The notes beneath the pieces are model-generated. The model saw only the letters and a list, made by a program, of their open reading frames with translations. It did no database searches and was not told the DNA's origin. From positions 44,899-108,898 of the forward strand of contig URMK01000016.1 in assembly GCA_900548905.1 (NCBI GenBank): a DNA stretch of 64,000 nt, given 5' to 3'. This document shows positions 42,075 to 50,038 of the stretch, one piece after another; the stretch's first letter is position 1; each line of letters starts with the position of its first letter. The translations under genes and the position numbers were made by a program. This DNA comes from an uncultured Lachnospiraceae bacterium (lineage in GTDB: Bacteria > Bacillota > Clostridia > Lachnospirales > Lachnospiraceae).

Positions 42075-42585
42075 GTCTGTCTCTCCTTTCATCTGCGCTT
42101 ATCCAATCAACTGTGTTCCTGTGACTTCCCTGTTATCTTACCCTGCCTTTGTTTGGGAATTGTCCATGATTTGTTTCTGTTATATTAATTTTACCCTGGT
42201 AACTCTTTGTTTTTCTCTGCCGTTAAGCATTTCTTCAATGAGGACATGAACGAACCGCCGCTCCGCACAGATTGGGAGGATATGCCTATGGAGATATTTT
42301 TCAGCAATCTTTACCGAAGATTTGCCGCATCGTACCAAGACCCATGCTCCTTCTGTTGAAGAACATGGTTGTCTTTTAGATAAAACCGGCTTCGGCATTT
42401 TTTTGTGTCCATCCATTTCTGGCTCTTTATGCTCTACCAACACGGCTCTCATCCGCCTTTCACAACAAGTTTTCATCACAACACTATACCAGCAATCTTC
42501 AAAAACGCTATCTTAATATGCAACAAAAAAACTGGCTTCCGGATAAACTCCCTCCACCAGTTACTGCTTAATATCTATGTCAATG
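42075..42585. other. gene-poor stretch, origin unclear
   Basis: A minus-strand frame of 99 codons (42180-42479) is open but has no ribosome binding site and its peptide resembles no family that I know. Overlapping plus-strand frames are no better. Given the decayed genes on both sides, this is probably the residue of one or more lost genes. Confidence 0.35.
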
Positions 42586-42887
42586 CTATACACATAAAAA
42601 ACCATACTCCATTTTAGGATAGCCGATGAACACCACATCATAAGAATCCAAATCATCCGAGGTGTAAATCTCCGCCGATGTGATTTCAAAAGTGTCAGCT
42701 TCCAAAGTTTCCGCGATATATTCCGCCACCGCCCCGGTTTTACATCCGGCGGAGTAATAGACAACCAGTACTTTCCTGCCTTTGATTGTATCTGTGACAG
42801 TGAAGAATCCTGACGACCTCAGCCGGGCAAGTTAAACAGCATTACACCCGCCACTAAACAGCCGATAAATCGATTTAAATTTTTCAT
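42586..42887 (-). pseudogene. flavodoxin-like lipoprotein, decayed
   Basis: The ATG at 42887 opens a lipoprotein-like signal (MKNLNRFIGCLVAGVMLFNL, then PG and a TGA). In another frame the flavodoxin core follows: GRKVLVVYYSAGCKTGAVAE, then YIAETLEADTFEI and YDVVFIGYP. Between YTSDDLD and SYDVVFIGYP the usual middle is shortened, and the FMN loops after GYP are missing. It was the last gene of the reductase operon that starts at 45350. Confidence 0.72.
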
Positions 42888-42916
42888 GGTTAACTTTCCT
42901 TCACAAGTTGAATTCT

Positions 42917-43288
42917 TTATCTGTGTAGCCCTGTCAACCTTTCGACAGTAGCCGGGTCATAATGGGAGAAAAACAGGCTTTCTCTCTCATCCAGTGCCTG
43001 AATTGCGGCCATATCCTCATCATCCAGCACAAAATCGAATATATCGAAATTCTGAATCATACGCTCCTTATGCGTAGATTTTGGAATAACCACCACATCG
43101 CTCTGAATCAGGAAGCGAAGTGCGGTCTGCGCGGTGTCAATCGCACGATATCCCACACTGATCGCGTCCAGAACACAACGTTCGCATTCCTCGTTACTCA
43201 CCTGATATACGCCGTACCCAAGTGCAGGCATTTTAATCCCATTGTTTAATGTATTATATTCCAATTTGTTTTCCCTTCTGCTGACCAA
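42917..43288 (-). pseudogene. aldo-keto reductase with large internal deletion
   Basis: The N-terminus (LNNGIKMPALGYGVYQVSNE, then VGYRAIDTAQ) joins in frame directly to the C-terminal part (SDVVVIPKSTHKERMIQNFD). About 150 residues are missing, including the catalytic tyrosine, lysine and histidine. The 123-codon frame remains open, so a short inactive protein might still be made. It lies nine bases after the flavin reductase gene, within the same operon as the intact aldo-keto reductase at 44499. Confidence 0.8.
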
Positions 43289-43296
43289 GCTTCTTG

Positions 43297-43851
43297 TTAT
43301 TTGAGTTGCTGACCGTCTTTGAACGCATTACCCACTCTTTCGCCCAGGTTGTAATAACCAGAATGGACTGTATCAAAGATGATGGGATGAAACTTGCCCA
43401 AATCGATCTCGCCGTCAGCGCCGAGGATTTTCTCGTCAATGCTGACATTTTTAATTTCACCGATAAATTTGCTGTCGTCAATCAACTGCGTAAGGACACA
43501 CTCCAATGTCAATGGGAGTTCACAGATAATGGGAGCGTTCACAAACTCGCTTTTCATTGTTGTAAAACCCGCTTTTTCCATCTTATCCGGTTCGTTTTTG
43601 GCAGAAATCAGCCCCACATAATCACAGGCAGCCATATGCTCCACATCCGCCACACTGACGGTAAAGGCTTTCGTGATCTTCAAATTGTCAGTCGTTTTGT
43701 GGCTGCTTAAATCAACTACGATTTCATTCATACCCACAATACCGCCCCAGGCAGCGTTCATTGCATTTGCCTTACCGTTTTCATCGTAAGTACCGATAAT
43801 CATGACCGGCTGCGGGTATAGATACGGTTTTGCTCCAAAATTCTTTCTCAT
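43297..43851 (-). CDS. flavin reductase family protein (FMN-binding split barrel)
   Basis: 184 residues. It begins MRKNFGAKPYLYPQPVMIIG, then YDENGKANAMNAAWGGI, the signature of the flavoredoxin/HpaC-like FMN-binding split barrel; ISAKNEPDKMEKAGFT is also typical. AAGGAG precedes the ATG. Such proteins bind FMN and pass electrons from NAD(P)H to partners. It sits between an FMN reductase and the remnant of an aldo-keto reductase, 16 bases downstream of the former. Confidence 0.88.
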   Translation of the reverse strand: MRKNFGAKPYLYPQPVMIIGTYDENGKANAMNAAWGGIVGMNEIVVDLSSHKTTDNLKITKAFTVSVADVEHMAACDYVGLISAKNEPDKMEKAGFTTMKSEFVNAPIICELPLTLECVLTQLIDDSKFIGEIKNVSIDEKILGADGEIDLGKFHPIIFDTVHSGYYNLGERVGNAFKDGQQLK

Positions 43852-43867
43852 TGTCTGATTCTCCTTT

Positions 43868-44485
43868 TTAACGAACGAAATTCATTGGCCGGAACGGTTC
43901 TTTTTCCGGCAGTCCGTAATGCTCTTTGCCGAGCGCAATCGATTTCATGAGGAACGCCATATTCCTTGCCAGTGTCCGCATAATCTGCAGCCCTTCCGTA
44001 TCTTTGACTGCCTCTCCGATCTCCCTGCCGTGAATGCTATTCCAATACTGGCTGGAAGCAACCGGCATACCTGAAATTGTAAAATACTTATTCAGCTCAT
44101 CGAACGTGGCCGACAAGCCGCCCCTTCTTGCTACAACCACACTTGCTCCGACTTTCATCGACTTATCAAAAGGCGTGCTGTAGAAAAGCCGGTCTAAGAA
44201 CGCGATCAAGGTGGCATTTGCAGAGGCAAAGTATACCGGACTGGCAACTACAAGACCGTCGCATTCCTCAAACTTGGGGGCAATCTCATTCACAAGATCG
44301 CGGAATACGCATTTTCCGTTTTCTTTACAGGAATAGCAGGCCACGCAGCCCCTTATATCCTGATTGCCCACCTGAATTACTTCTGTTTCCATTTCTTCCT
44401 CCGAAAAAATGCTCTTCATTTCCTGCAGGGCGACAGCGGTATTCCCCTGCTTGTGCGGGCTGCCGTTAATCATCAATACTTTCAT
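43868..44485 (-). CDS. NADPH-dependent FMN reductase / iron-sulfur flavoprotein type
   Basis: 205 residues; the start at 44485 follows AAGGAG. The FMN phosphate loop is GSPHKQGNTAVALQEM. GCVACYSCKENGKCVFRD is the cysteine motif of Isf-like flavoproteins, with four cysteines that may bind a cluster. VASPVYFASANATLIAFLDR is the flavin-binding YF loop. It overlaps no gene but lies 13 bases after the intact aldo-keto reductase, so it belongs to the same transcript. Confidence 0.88.
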   Translation of the reverse strand: MKVLMINGSPHKQGNTAVALQEMKSIFSEEEMETEVIQVGNQDIRGCVACYSCKENGKCVFRDLVNEIAPKFEECDGLVVASPVYFASANATLIAFLDRLFYSTPFDKSMKVGASVVVARRGGLSATFDELNKYFTISGMPVASSQYWNSIHGREIGEAVKDTEGLQIMRTLARNMAFLMKSIALGKEHYGLPEKEPFRPMNFVR

Positions 44486-44498
44486 ACATTTCTCCTTC

Positions 44499-45350
44499 CT
44501 ATTCATGAATTTTTAAGCTGTTTAACTGCCTTGCGTTGCAAAAGCAATGATGGTCAATGATTTCGCTGTATCCAATATCCATTGAAGCAATGACGTCCAT
44601 TTCCTGACCCGATAATTCAAAATTCCAAATGTTCAGATTTTCCCTCATTCGCTCCTTATGAACTGTTTTCGGAATCGTCACGATTCCTCTTTGCAGATGC
44701 CAGCGCAAAATCGTCTGCGCGGTTGTCTTTCCATGCCTTGCCGCTATTTTTAAAAGTACCTTGTTAGAAAAAATATCTTTCTGCCCTTCCGATAACGGCC
44801 CCCACGCTTCCGGTATGATCCCGTATTCCCACATGACCCGTAAGGCTTCCTGCTGCTGAAAAAACGGATGTATTTCAATCTGGTTAATTGCAGGATGTAT
44901 TTTATGGTTCATGCACAAGTCCACAATCTGCTCCGGCGGGAAATTGGAGACTCCGATTGCACGGACAGCCTTTTCCTCATACAGCCGCTCCATTGCCCTC
45001 CAAGCGCCGTAATAATCGCCAAATGGCTGATGAATCAGATATAAATCCAAATAATCAAGCCCAAGATTCTTGAGGGAGAGCTCGAAAGCCTTTAAGGTAG
45101 CATCATACCCGGCATCCTGAATCCACACTTTCGTCGTGATGAACAAATCCCTTCGTGGAACGCCCGACTTTTGAATCGCAGCACCCACAGCATCCTCATT
45201 GCCATAAGAAGCGGCGGTATCAATCAAACGATACCCTGCTTCCAGCGCATCACCAACACATTTTTCACATTGGACACTGTCCGTTATTTGAAAAACGCCA
45301 TATCCCTGCACCGGCATAAGGACCCCGTTGTTTAATGCAATATACCGCAT
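44499..45350 (-). CDS. aldo-keto reductase
   Basis: 283 residues; the start at 45350 follows AAAGGAGG. The catalytic tetrad can be placed: Asp in YRLIDTAASYGNE with its Tyr, Lys in LFITTKVWIQ and His in DLYLIHQPFG. NADPH-binding segment IPKTVHKERMRENL is typical of the AKR5-like bacterial group. It reduces aldehydes or ketones of unknown identity. It heads the operon 45350-42586 and is controlled by a good promoter next to a divergent LysR gene. Confidence 0.92.
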   Translation of the reverse strand: MRYIALNNGVLMPVQGYGVFQITDSVQCEKCVGDALEAGYRLIDTAASYGNEDAVGAAIQKSGVPRRDLFITTKVWIQDAGYDATLKAFELSLKNLGLDYLDLYLIHQPFGDYYGAWRAMERLYEEKAVRAIGVSNFPPEQIVDLCMNHKIHPAINQIEIHPFFQQQEALRVMWEYGIIPEAWGPLSEGQKDIFSNKVLLKIAARHGKTTAQTILRWHLQRGIVTIPKTVHKERMRENLNIWNFELSGQEMDVIASMDIGYSEIIDHHCFCNARQLNSLKIHE

Positions 45351-45383
45351 TTCCATCCTCCTTTCCGTATCATTACATGTAAA

Positions 45384-45413
45384 ACTATACCCCAGCGTTG
45401 CTAAAAAGTACAA
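45384..45413 (-). promoter_or_regulatory. predicted promoter for the aldo-keto reductase operon
   Basis: On the minus strand TTGTAC (45413-45408), an 18-base spacer and TATAGT (45389-45384). The leader would be about 30 bases. Confidence 0.55.
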
Positions 45414-45454
45414 TGCCGATTGCGAAAGCCAGTATGAGCAAAACGCATACTATG

Positions 45455-45483
45455 TTGCATGTTTGCCTCCCTTACAGTATAAT
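45455..45483 (+). promoter_or_regulatory. predicted promoter for the LysR gene
   Basis: TTGCAT, a 17-base spacer and a perfect TATAAT (45478-45483), ending 35 bases before the LysR start. The two divergent promoters are some 40 bases apart, which suits control of both by one LysR site. Confidence 0.65.
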
Positions 45484-45518
45484 GATTATATATTTATCAC
45501 CAAATTGGGGGAATAGAA

Positions 45519-46376
45519 ATGGTTGAAATGTATCAGCTGGAGCAGCTGCTTTTTGTATCAAAATACGGTACACTAACCAAAGCAGCGGACGAACTGCACT
45601 TATCCCAATCGGCATTGAGCCGATCCATGCAGAAACTGGAGAATGAATTGCAGATTTCTTTATTTATTCGGCAGAAAAATAAAATGGAATTAAATGCCAG
45701 CGGGGAAATGGCTGTGGACTATGCAAAAAAGATACTGGAGCAGACGCAGGCAATGACGGAGCAGCTCAGACATTTTGACAGGAGCCAGCGTACCATTTTT
45801 GTAGGTTCCTGCGCGCCGGCTCCTTTATGGGAAATCACTCCCGCCCTTACGGAACTATACCCTGAAATGACGATTTCTTCTGAAATAAAGGATAATGATC
45901 TTTTACTGCAGGGACTGGCAGACGGAACCTACCAGATGATCATTTATCCTGAAAGGGTGGAGATGAACGATATTGCATGTATCAAATATGGTGAAGAACA
46001 TCTGTCTTTTTCGCTCCCTCCGGCACATCCTCTATCGGGAAGCAAAACCCTGCACTTAAAAGACTTAAACGGTGAAACCATGCTGCTTCGCTCTAAAATT
46101 GGATTTTGGAATCATATGCACATCAACAAAATGCCGGATACCCGTTTTCTAATCCAGGAGGAGGTTGCTTTTGACGAACTTGTAAAAGCATCGGCGCTGC
46201 CCTCGTTTACATCTGATCTTGCAATAAAAAGGAATGGGATAACTGCGAATCGAATCACAATTCCTATTTTGGATGAAGAAGCCAATGTCACCTATTATTG
46301 TTTATATAATACAAAGAACAAAAGAGCATTGCATAGCTTTTTACAAAGAATAGAGAAAAATTCTGCTGGTACTTAA
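45519..46376 (+). CDS. LysR-family transcriptional regulator
   Basis: 285 residues. The N-terminal winged helix reads LEQLLFVSKYGTLTKAADEL, then LSQSALSRSMQKLENEL. The C-terminal part is a two-lobed effector domain, beginning IFVGSCAPAPLWEITPALTE. GGGGG stands before the ATG. It is divergent from the aldo-keto reductase operon and probably controls it. Confidence 0.9.
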   Translation: MVEMYQLEQLLFVSKYGTLTKAADELHLSQSALSRSMQKLENELQISLFIRQKNKMELNASGEMAVDYAKKILEQTQAMTEQLRHFDRSQRTIFVGSCAPAPLWEITPALTELYPEMTISSEIKDNDLLLQGLADGTYQMIIYPERVEMNDIACIKYGEEHLSFSLPPAHPLSGSKTLHLKDLNGETMLLRSKIGFWNHMHINKMPDTRFLIQEEVAFDELVKASALPSFTSDLAIKRNGITANRITIPILDEEANVTYYCLYNTKNKRALHSFLQRIEKNSAGT

Positions 46377-46391
46377 CTATTTGCAATTTCT

Positions 46392-47069
46392 TTAGGAAAA
46401 GACATTAAGTACAATATGAGCTGCATTATCTTTTCTTAAATGATATTCCAACTCACTCGTATTGCCAAATAAATGCTTGAAAGTTTCTTCCAAGTACTCG
46501 TATTCATTTTGTCCTTTCATTTCTTCATTTTCTTGCTTATTTCCTATTTTTTTAGTTGTTTTGCTTGTCAGAGTAGAAATAGGGCTATATATTCTATTGA
46601 TAAAGAAAATGGAAAATCCCACACCTGCAACAAATAGTATCAATGATACAATAACCAGAATAGAACGTAACTGGACAAAACCTCCCAATATACCCTCATA
46701 ATCAGCAACTCCAACAAAATACCACCCTAAAAGTTCAGCTTCCCGACATGATATGAATCTTCCATCGCTGTCAACAATCATAGTTTGAACTGATGTATCA
46801 TCCATATTTATAGAAACCATCTGTTGAAGCTTTTCCTGATCAATATTAATGATAAGTCCCTTCACTTTTCCGGTTACTTTATTAATATCTTCTTATACAT
46901 ATATAATGACCTTCTCCTGTGTCATTACTGTACCTGCTTTTACATCAATAATTCTTGGAACACAGACAAAATTAGATGATGCATTCTCCAAGATATCAAT
47001 TGACTGCATATCAAAAAAATCCGCTTTATTATATGCAGATATATAATCGATATAGGATGCTTTTTCTGT
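46392..47069 (-). pseudogene. fragment of a membrane-bound sensor regulator (YesN-like)
   Basis: The frame from 47069 reads TEKASYIDYISAYNKADFFD and on, then meets an in-frame TAA (46893-46895). It continues EDINKVTGKVKGLIINIDQE, then MIVDSDGRFISC and a membrane span (ILVIVSLILFVAGVGFSIFF) with a HAMP-like start (NRIYSPISTLTSK). This is the Cache-like sensor and second span seen in the AraC regulator at 24904. Both the N-terminal span and the whole DNA-binding part are missing. It marks the left flank of the island. Confidence 0.7.
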
Positions 47070-47405
47070 TTATACCGCTTAGGATATTTTTTACAACCCT
47101 CTTGAATTTATCCATATTACTCCATTCTACCTTGTTTTCAGTCTGATTCTACAACAACCATAACAAATCAGTTATTATATGTCTATGTAAATAATTTGGG
47201 GGATGTTGTCTTATTATATGTGGTGCATAAAAACAATATTTTTATTCAAGTAATCATCAGTAAAACGCATCCCTATATATTGAATTCCCTTTTAGGCAGC
47301 ACTATGGAAAAGTGTTCCTTGAAAACTTAATACCATGCACCATTATGGATACCAGGTACCGATAACTGAATTTTTCACAGAAGCAAATCCAGCCAACTGA
47401 GTTAA
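47070..47405. other. noncoding gap at the left edge of the island
   Basis: 336 AT-rich bases with no gene. It separates the decayed sensor from the excisionase gene, so the left attachment site of the outer element might lie near here or further left. I found no copy of the tRNA-Leu 3' end in it by eye. Confidence 0.4.
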
Positions 47406-47705
47406 ATGTATATAGTACAGCCGGAAAATGTGGCCTTAAGGGCACAGGAAACGGTAATGGAAGGCATGTTATCTTTTGTCAACTTTACTTCAGGAAAAAA
47501 TATGAAGAAAAACGAAGCATACCAGACATCATTTACTGAATATCCAGACATCATAACGGTAACACAGATGGGCGAAATGCTTGACATCAGCACTAAATCT
47601 GAATACAGACTATTGAAAGAAAATAAAATAGAACATTTTAGGATAGGAAGGATTTACAAAATACCAAAGCGGCATATTTTGGCATATCTGCATGTACTTT
47701 GGTAA
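47406..47705 (+). CDS. xis: excisionase-like helix-turn-helix protein
   Basis: 99 residues as the longest frame, but probably starting at the ATG at 47502 (MKKNEAYQTS), which has a weak AGGAAA. The core ITVTQMGEMLDISTKSEYRL, then IEHFRIGRIYKIPKRHILAY, is the MerR-like winged helix of Tn916-type Xis and related excisionases. It lies directly before an integrase gene on the same strand, the usual order in integrative elements. Confidence 0.8.
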   Translation: MYIVQPENVALRAQETVMEGMLSFVNFTSGKNMKKNEAYQTSFTEYPDIITVTQMGEMLDISTKSEYRLLKENKIEHFRIGRIYKIPKRHILAYLHVLW

Positions 47706-47775
47706 TGCACGAATTACCTTATGTGCTAAAATGATTTCATGCAGAATGGCTGTTACCGATAAAGGAGGTCTGCAA

Positions 47776-48887
47776 ATGGTAGCAGCACATTTACGAAAGC
47801 AAAATGGAATTTATCAAATGATACTAAGTTATTATGACAGCAATGGTAAACGACGGACAAAATCAATCTCCACTCATCTTCCTGTAAAAGGCAATAAACG
47901 CAAAGCGGAAGAAATGCTCCGGATAGCAAGGCAGGAATTTGTACCCCCTGCTGCATATGAAAAAGCCGGACAGGGAAAAAAAGCAGAGAAAAGGCAACTG
48001 CCTGTCGGCAAGCCGGGAAACGAGCTTATGGTTTCCACACCGACTGCGAATAAAGAAGTAAGCATTTCCGGTACAAAAGAGGAAATCCTATTCTGTGACT
48101 TTTTACTTTACTGGCTCCATCTGATTCGCAGCAGCATCGATGAATCCACCTACAGTGGTTATCAAAACGTAATTAAGCAGCATATTATCCCCTATTTCCA
48201 GCAAAAAAAGTATACCCTGGCTGATATAGAACATAATCCTGTGTACATTCAGGACTACTATACCTACGAGCTTAATGAACGTCAGGTTTCCACGAATACG
48301 GTAATTCACCGGCATGCAAATATCCGCAAGACCTTGCAATATGCATTTCAGATAGGGCTCATTTTAATCAACCCTGCCGACAGAGTGATACGCCCAAAGA
48401 AAAACATTTTTATTTCCGACATCTATCACTCAGACGAATTGATGGATCTATTCAAAATATTTCATGGAGATCCCCTTGAACTTGCCGTTCTTCTTGGCAG
48501 TTACTATGGACTCCGCCGAAGTGAAATCGTGGGACTGAAGTGGGAAGCCATTGATTTTGTACAGAAAACAATTACAATCAGGCATACTGTAACCCAGGCC
48601 ATGGTAGATGGGAAATATACAATGATTTACAAAGACCGGCCTAAAACTAAAAAAAGCCTTCGAACACTGCCCCTTGTAGGCCCATTCGAAGCTATTTTGT
48701 CTCAGCTTTGGAAGCTGCAGGCCGAAAATCAGAAAGTATGCGGAACCTCCTACTGTACGGTTATCCGGATTATATTTATGTTGATCATATGGGCATACTG
48801 ATAAAGCCGAATTATATAACGCAGCATTTCAGAATAGTTCTTAAAAAAAACGGCTTAAAATTAGACCGCTTCCATGATCTCAGGCAC
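47776..48887 (+). pseudogene. int: Tn916-type tyrosine integrase, N-terminal and central part
   Basis: The start at 47776 (MVAAHLRKQNG) follows AAAGGAGG. An AP2-like arm-binding region, the core-binding domain (CDFLLYWLHLIRSSIDESTY) and the start of the catalytic domain (LLGSYYGLRRSEIVGLKWEA, with the first catalytic Arg) are intact. Near 48740 the frame shifts: ENQKVCG is followed in another frame by LLYGYPDYIYVDHMGILIKP and LDRFHDLRH. At this H-x-L-R-H motif (48873-48887) the homology stops and unrelated sequence follows. The missing C-terminus with the catalytic Tyr is found at 61339-61554. Confidence 0.88.
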
Positions 48888-48923
48888 CCATATGTCAAGC
48901 CCGCGACAAAAAATTATTTTATT

Positions 48924-48965
48924 GCAAAAGTACTTTGGATAAATACATCTCCAAAGTACTTTTGC
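48924..48965 (-). terminator. perfect 15-bp hairpin near the left end of the insert
   Basis: GCAAAAGTACTTTGG, a 12-base loop and its exact complement. On the minus strand it is followed by AATAAAATAATTTTTT. It could end the HSP90-TIR transcript (stop at 49055), or be a recombinase-binding feature, since it lies only 36 bases from the insert border. Confidence 0.6.
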
Positions 48966-49054
48966 TTGTTTATATAATAAATAAACTGTAGAATTTATCA
49001 TGGTTTCCGCTACCTACGTTTTATGGATAATCCGTAGTTCGGTTAGTTTGTATT

Positions 49055-50017
49055 CTATGAAAGAATAAGCATGAGTAAGTCCGAAAACGCATTTTGATTG
49101 ATTTCCGTAAAATCTTTTCCTAAGCTTTTCTTGAAAATCTCAATTAACTCCGCAACATTCATTGATATGACATTTATCTGTTTAATCTCATCAACTAATC
49201 CTTGTTTAAGAGCTAAGTCACTTATTTCCGAATTCAGCTTATTTACTTTTTCTTTTTCAGCTTCCCAATATTTTATATACTCAAAGCGATTTAATGAATA
49301 TACATCCGCTTTGATTTGTTCCGGTTTCTTATCTTCTGGATAAAAACTTTCATCTGATTCCGATAAGATAATTGTCAACAGCTTATCATTAAAGGCTCTA
49401 TTTCGCATTAATTCCGAAACTTCATACATACATCCTCGAGATTTTAAATAGCTATCAGATATAATAGATACCATATAATCGTGAGTAGAAACTGTCTGCA
49501 TAAATTTATCAATATCACTTTTATATTCTAACGTTCTTTTATCCCTTGTAATAGCCAATCTACCCTTTCCAAAAAAGTTAAGCTTTTCATCGACTAAATC
49601 GGCAATGCAAGCATCATTATGCGAATACGATAGAAACACTTTTTTTATATGAAGCTCTGCAACGTTCCTATTATGGTCAAGTCTGTAAGGTGTATCACTA
49701 AACACGACCACATTTTCACACTTTTCGACATTAATACATTTAAGCGTCACAGTTTCGTGTGGCAAATCAAGAAATGTTAAATTAACATTATTACTAAGTT
49801 TCGCTTTTACTGAATCAATATCTACATTAAATTTATATCCTTTAACTCTTAGTTTTTTTCCATCATCTTGCACACCAAAAACAATTAATCCTCCACTGCA
49901 ATTTGAAAGTGCAGAGATTAACTTCCCAATAGTTTCATCAGGTGTAACAGGATAAACGCAATAAATATTTTCACGATTATTGTCTGCTATTAATTTTAAT
50001 ATTTCATTTGGTGTCAA
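49055..50017 (-). CDS. AlbA_2 (Schlafen-type)-TIR fusion protein
   Basis: 320 residues from a TTG start with GAGGG upstream. Residues ~1-115 resemble the AlbA_2/Schlafen divergent AAA domain, with SGGLIVFGVQDDGKKLRVKG at 41-60. Residues ~124-270 form a TIR domain: KKVFLSYSHNDACIADLVDE, then RGCMYEVSELMRN, in which E199 stands where the catalytic glutamate of NAD-cleaving TIR domains is found. It lies 21 bases after the giant HSP90-like gene on the same strand. The pair looks like a sensor-effector defence module; the TIR would deplete NAD+ on activation. Function is inferred from domains and context. Confidence 0.75.
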   Translation of the reverse strand: MTPNEILKLIADNNRENIYCVYPVTPDETIGKLISALSNCSGGLIVFGVQDDGKKLRVKGYKFNVDIDSVKAKLSNNVNLTFLDLPHETVTLKCINVEKCENVVVFSDTPYRLDHNRNVAELHIKKVFLSYSHNDACIADLVDEKLNFFGKGRLAITRDKRTLEYKSDIDKFMQTVSTHDYMVSIISDSYLKSRGCMYEVSELMRNRAFNDKLLTIILSESDESFYPEDKKPEQIKADVYSLNRFEYIKYWEAEKEKVNKLNSEISDLALKQGLVDEIKQINVISMNVAELIEIFKKSLGKDFTEINQNAFSDLLMLILS

Positions 50018-50038
50018 GACGGTAGCCCTCGCTTCATT

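Noticed and set aside
42180..42479. 99-codon minus-strand gene
   Set aside because: No ribosome binding site, no recognisable domain and competing frames on the other strand, within a decayed region.
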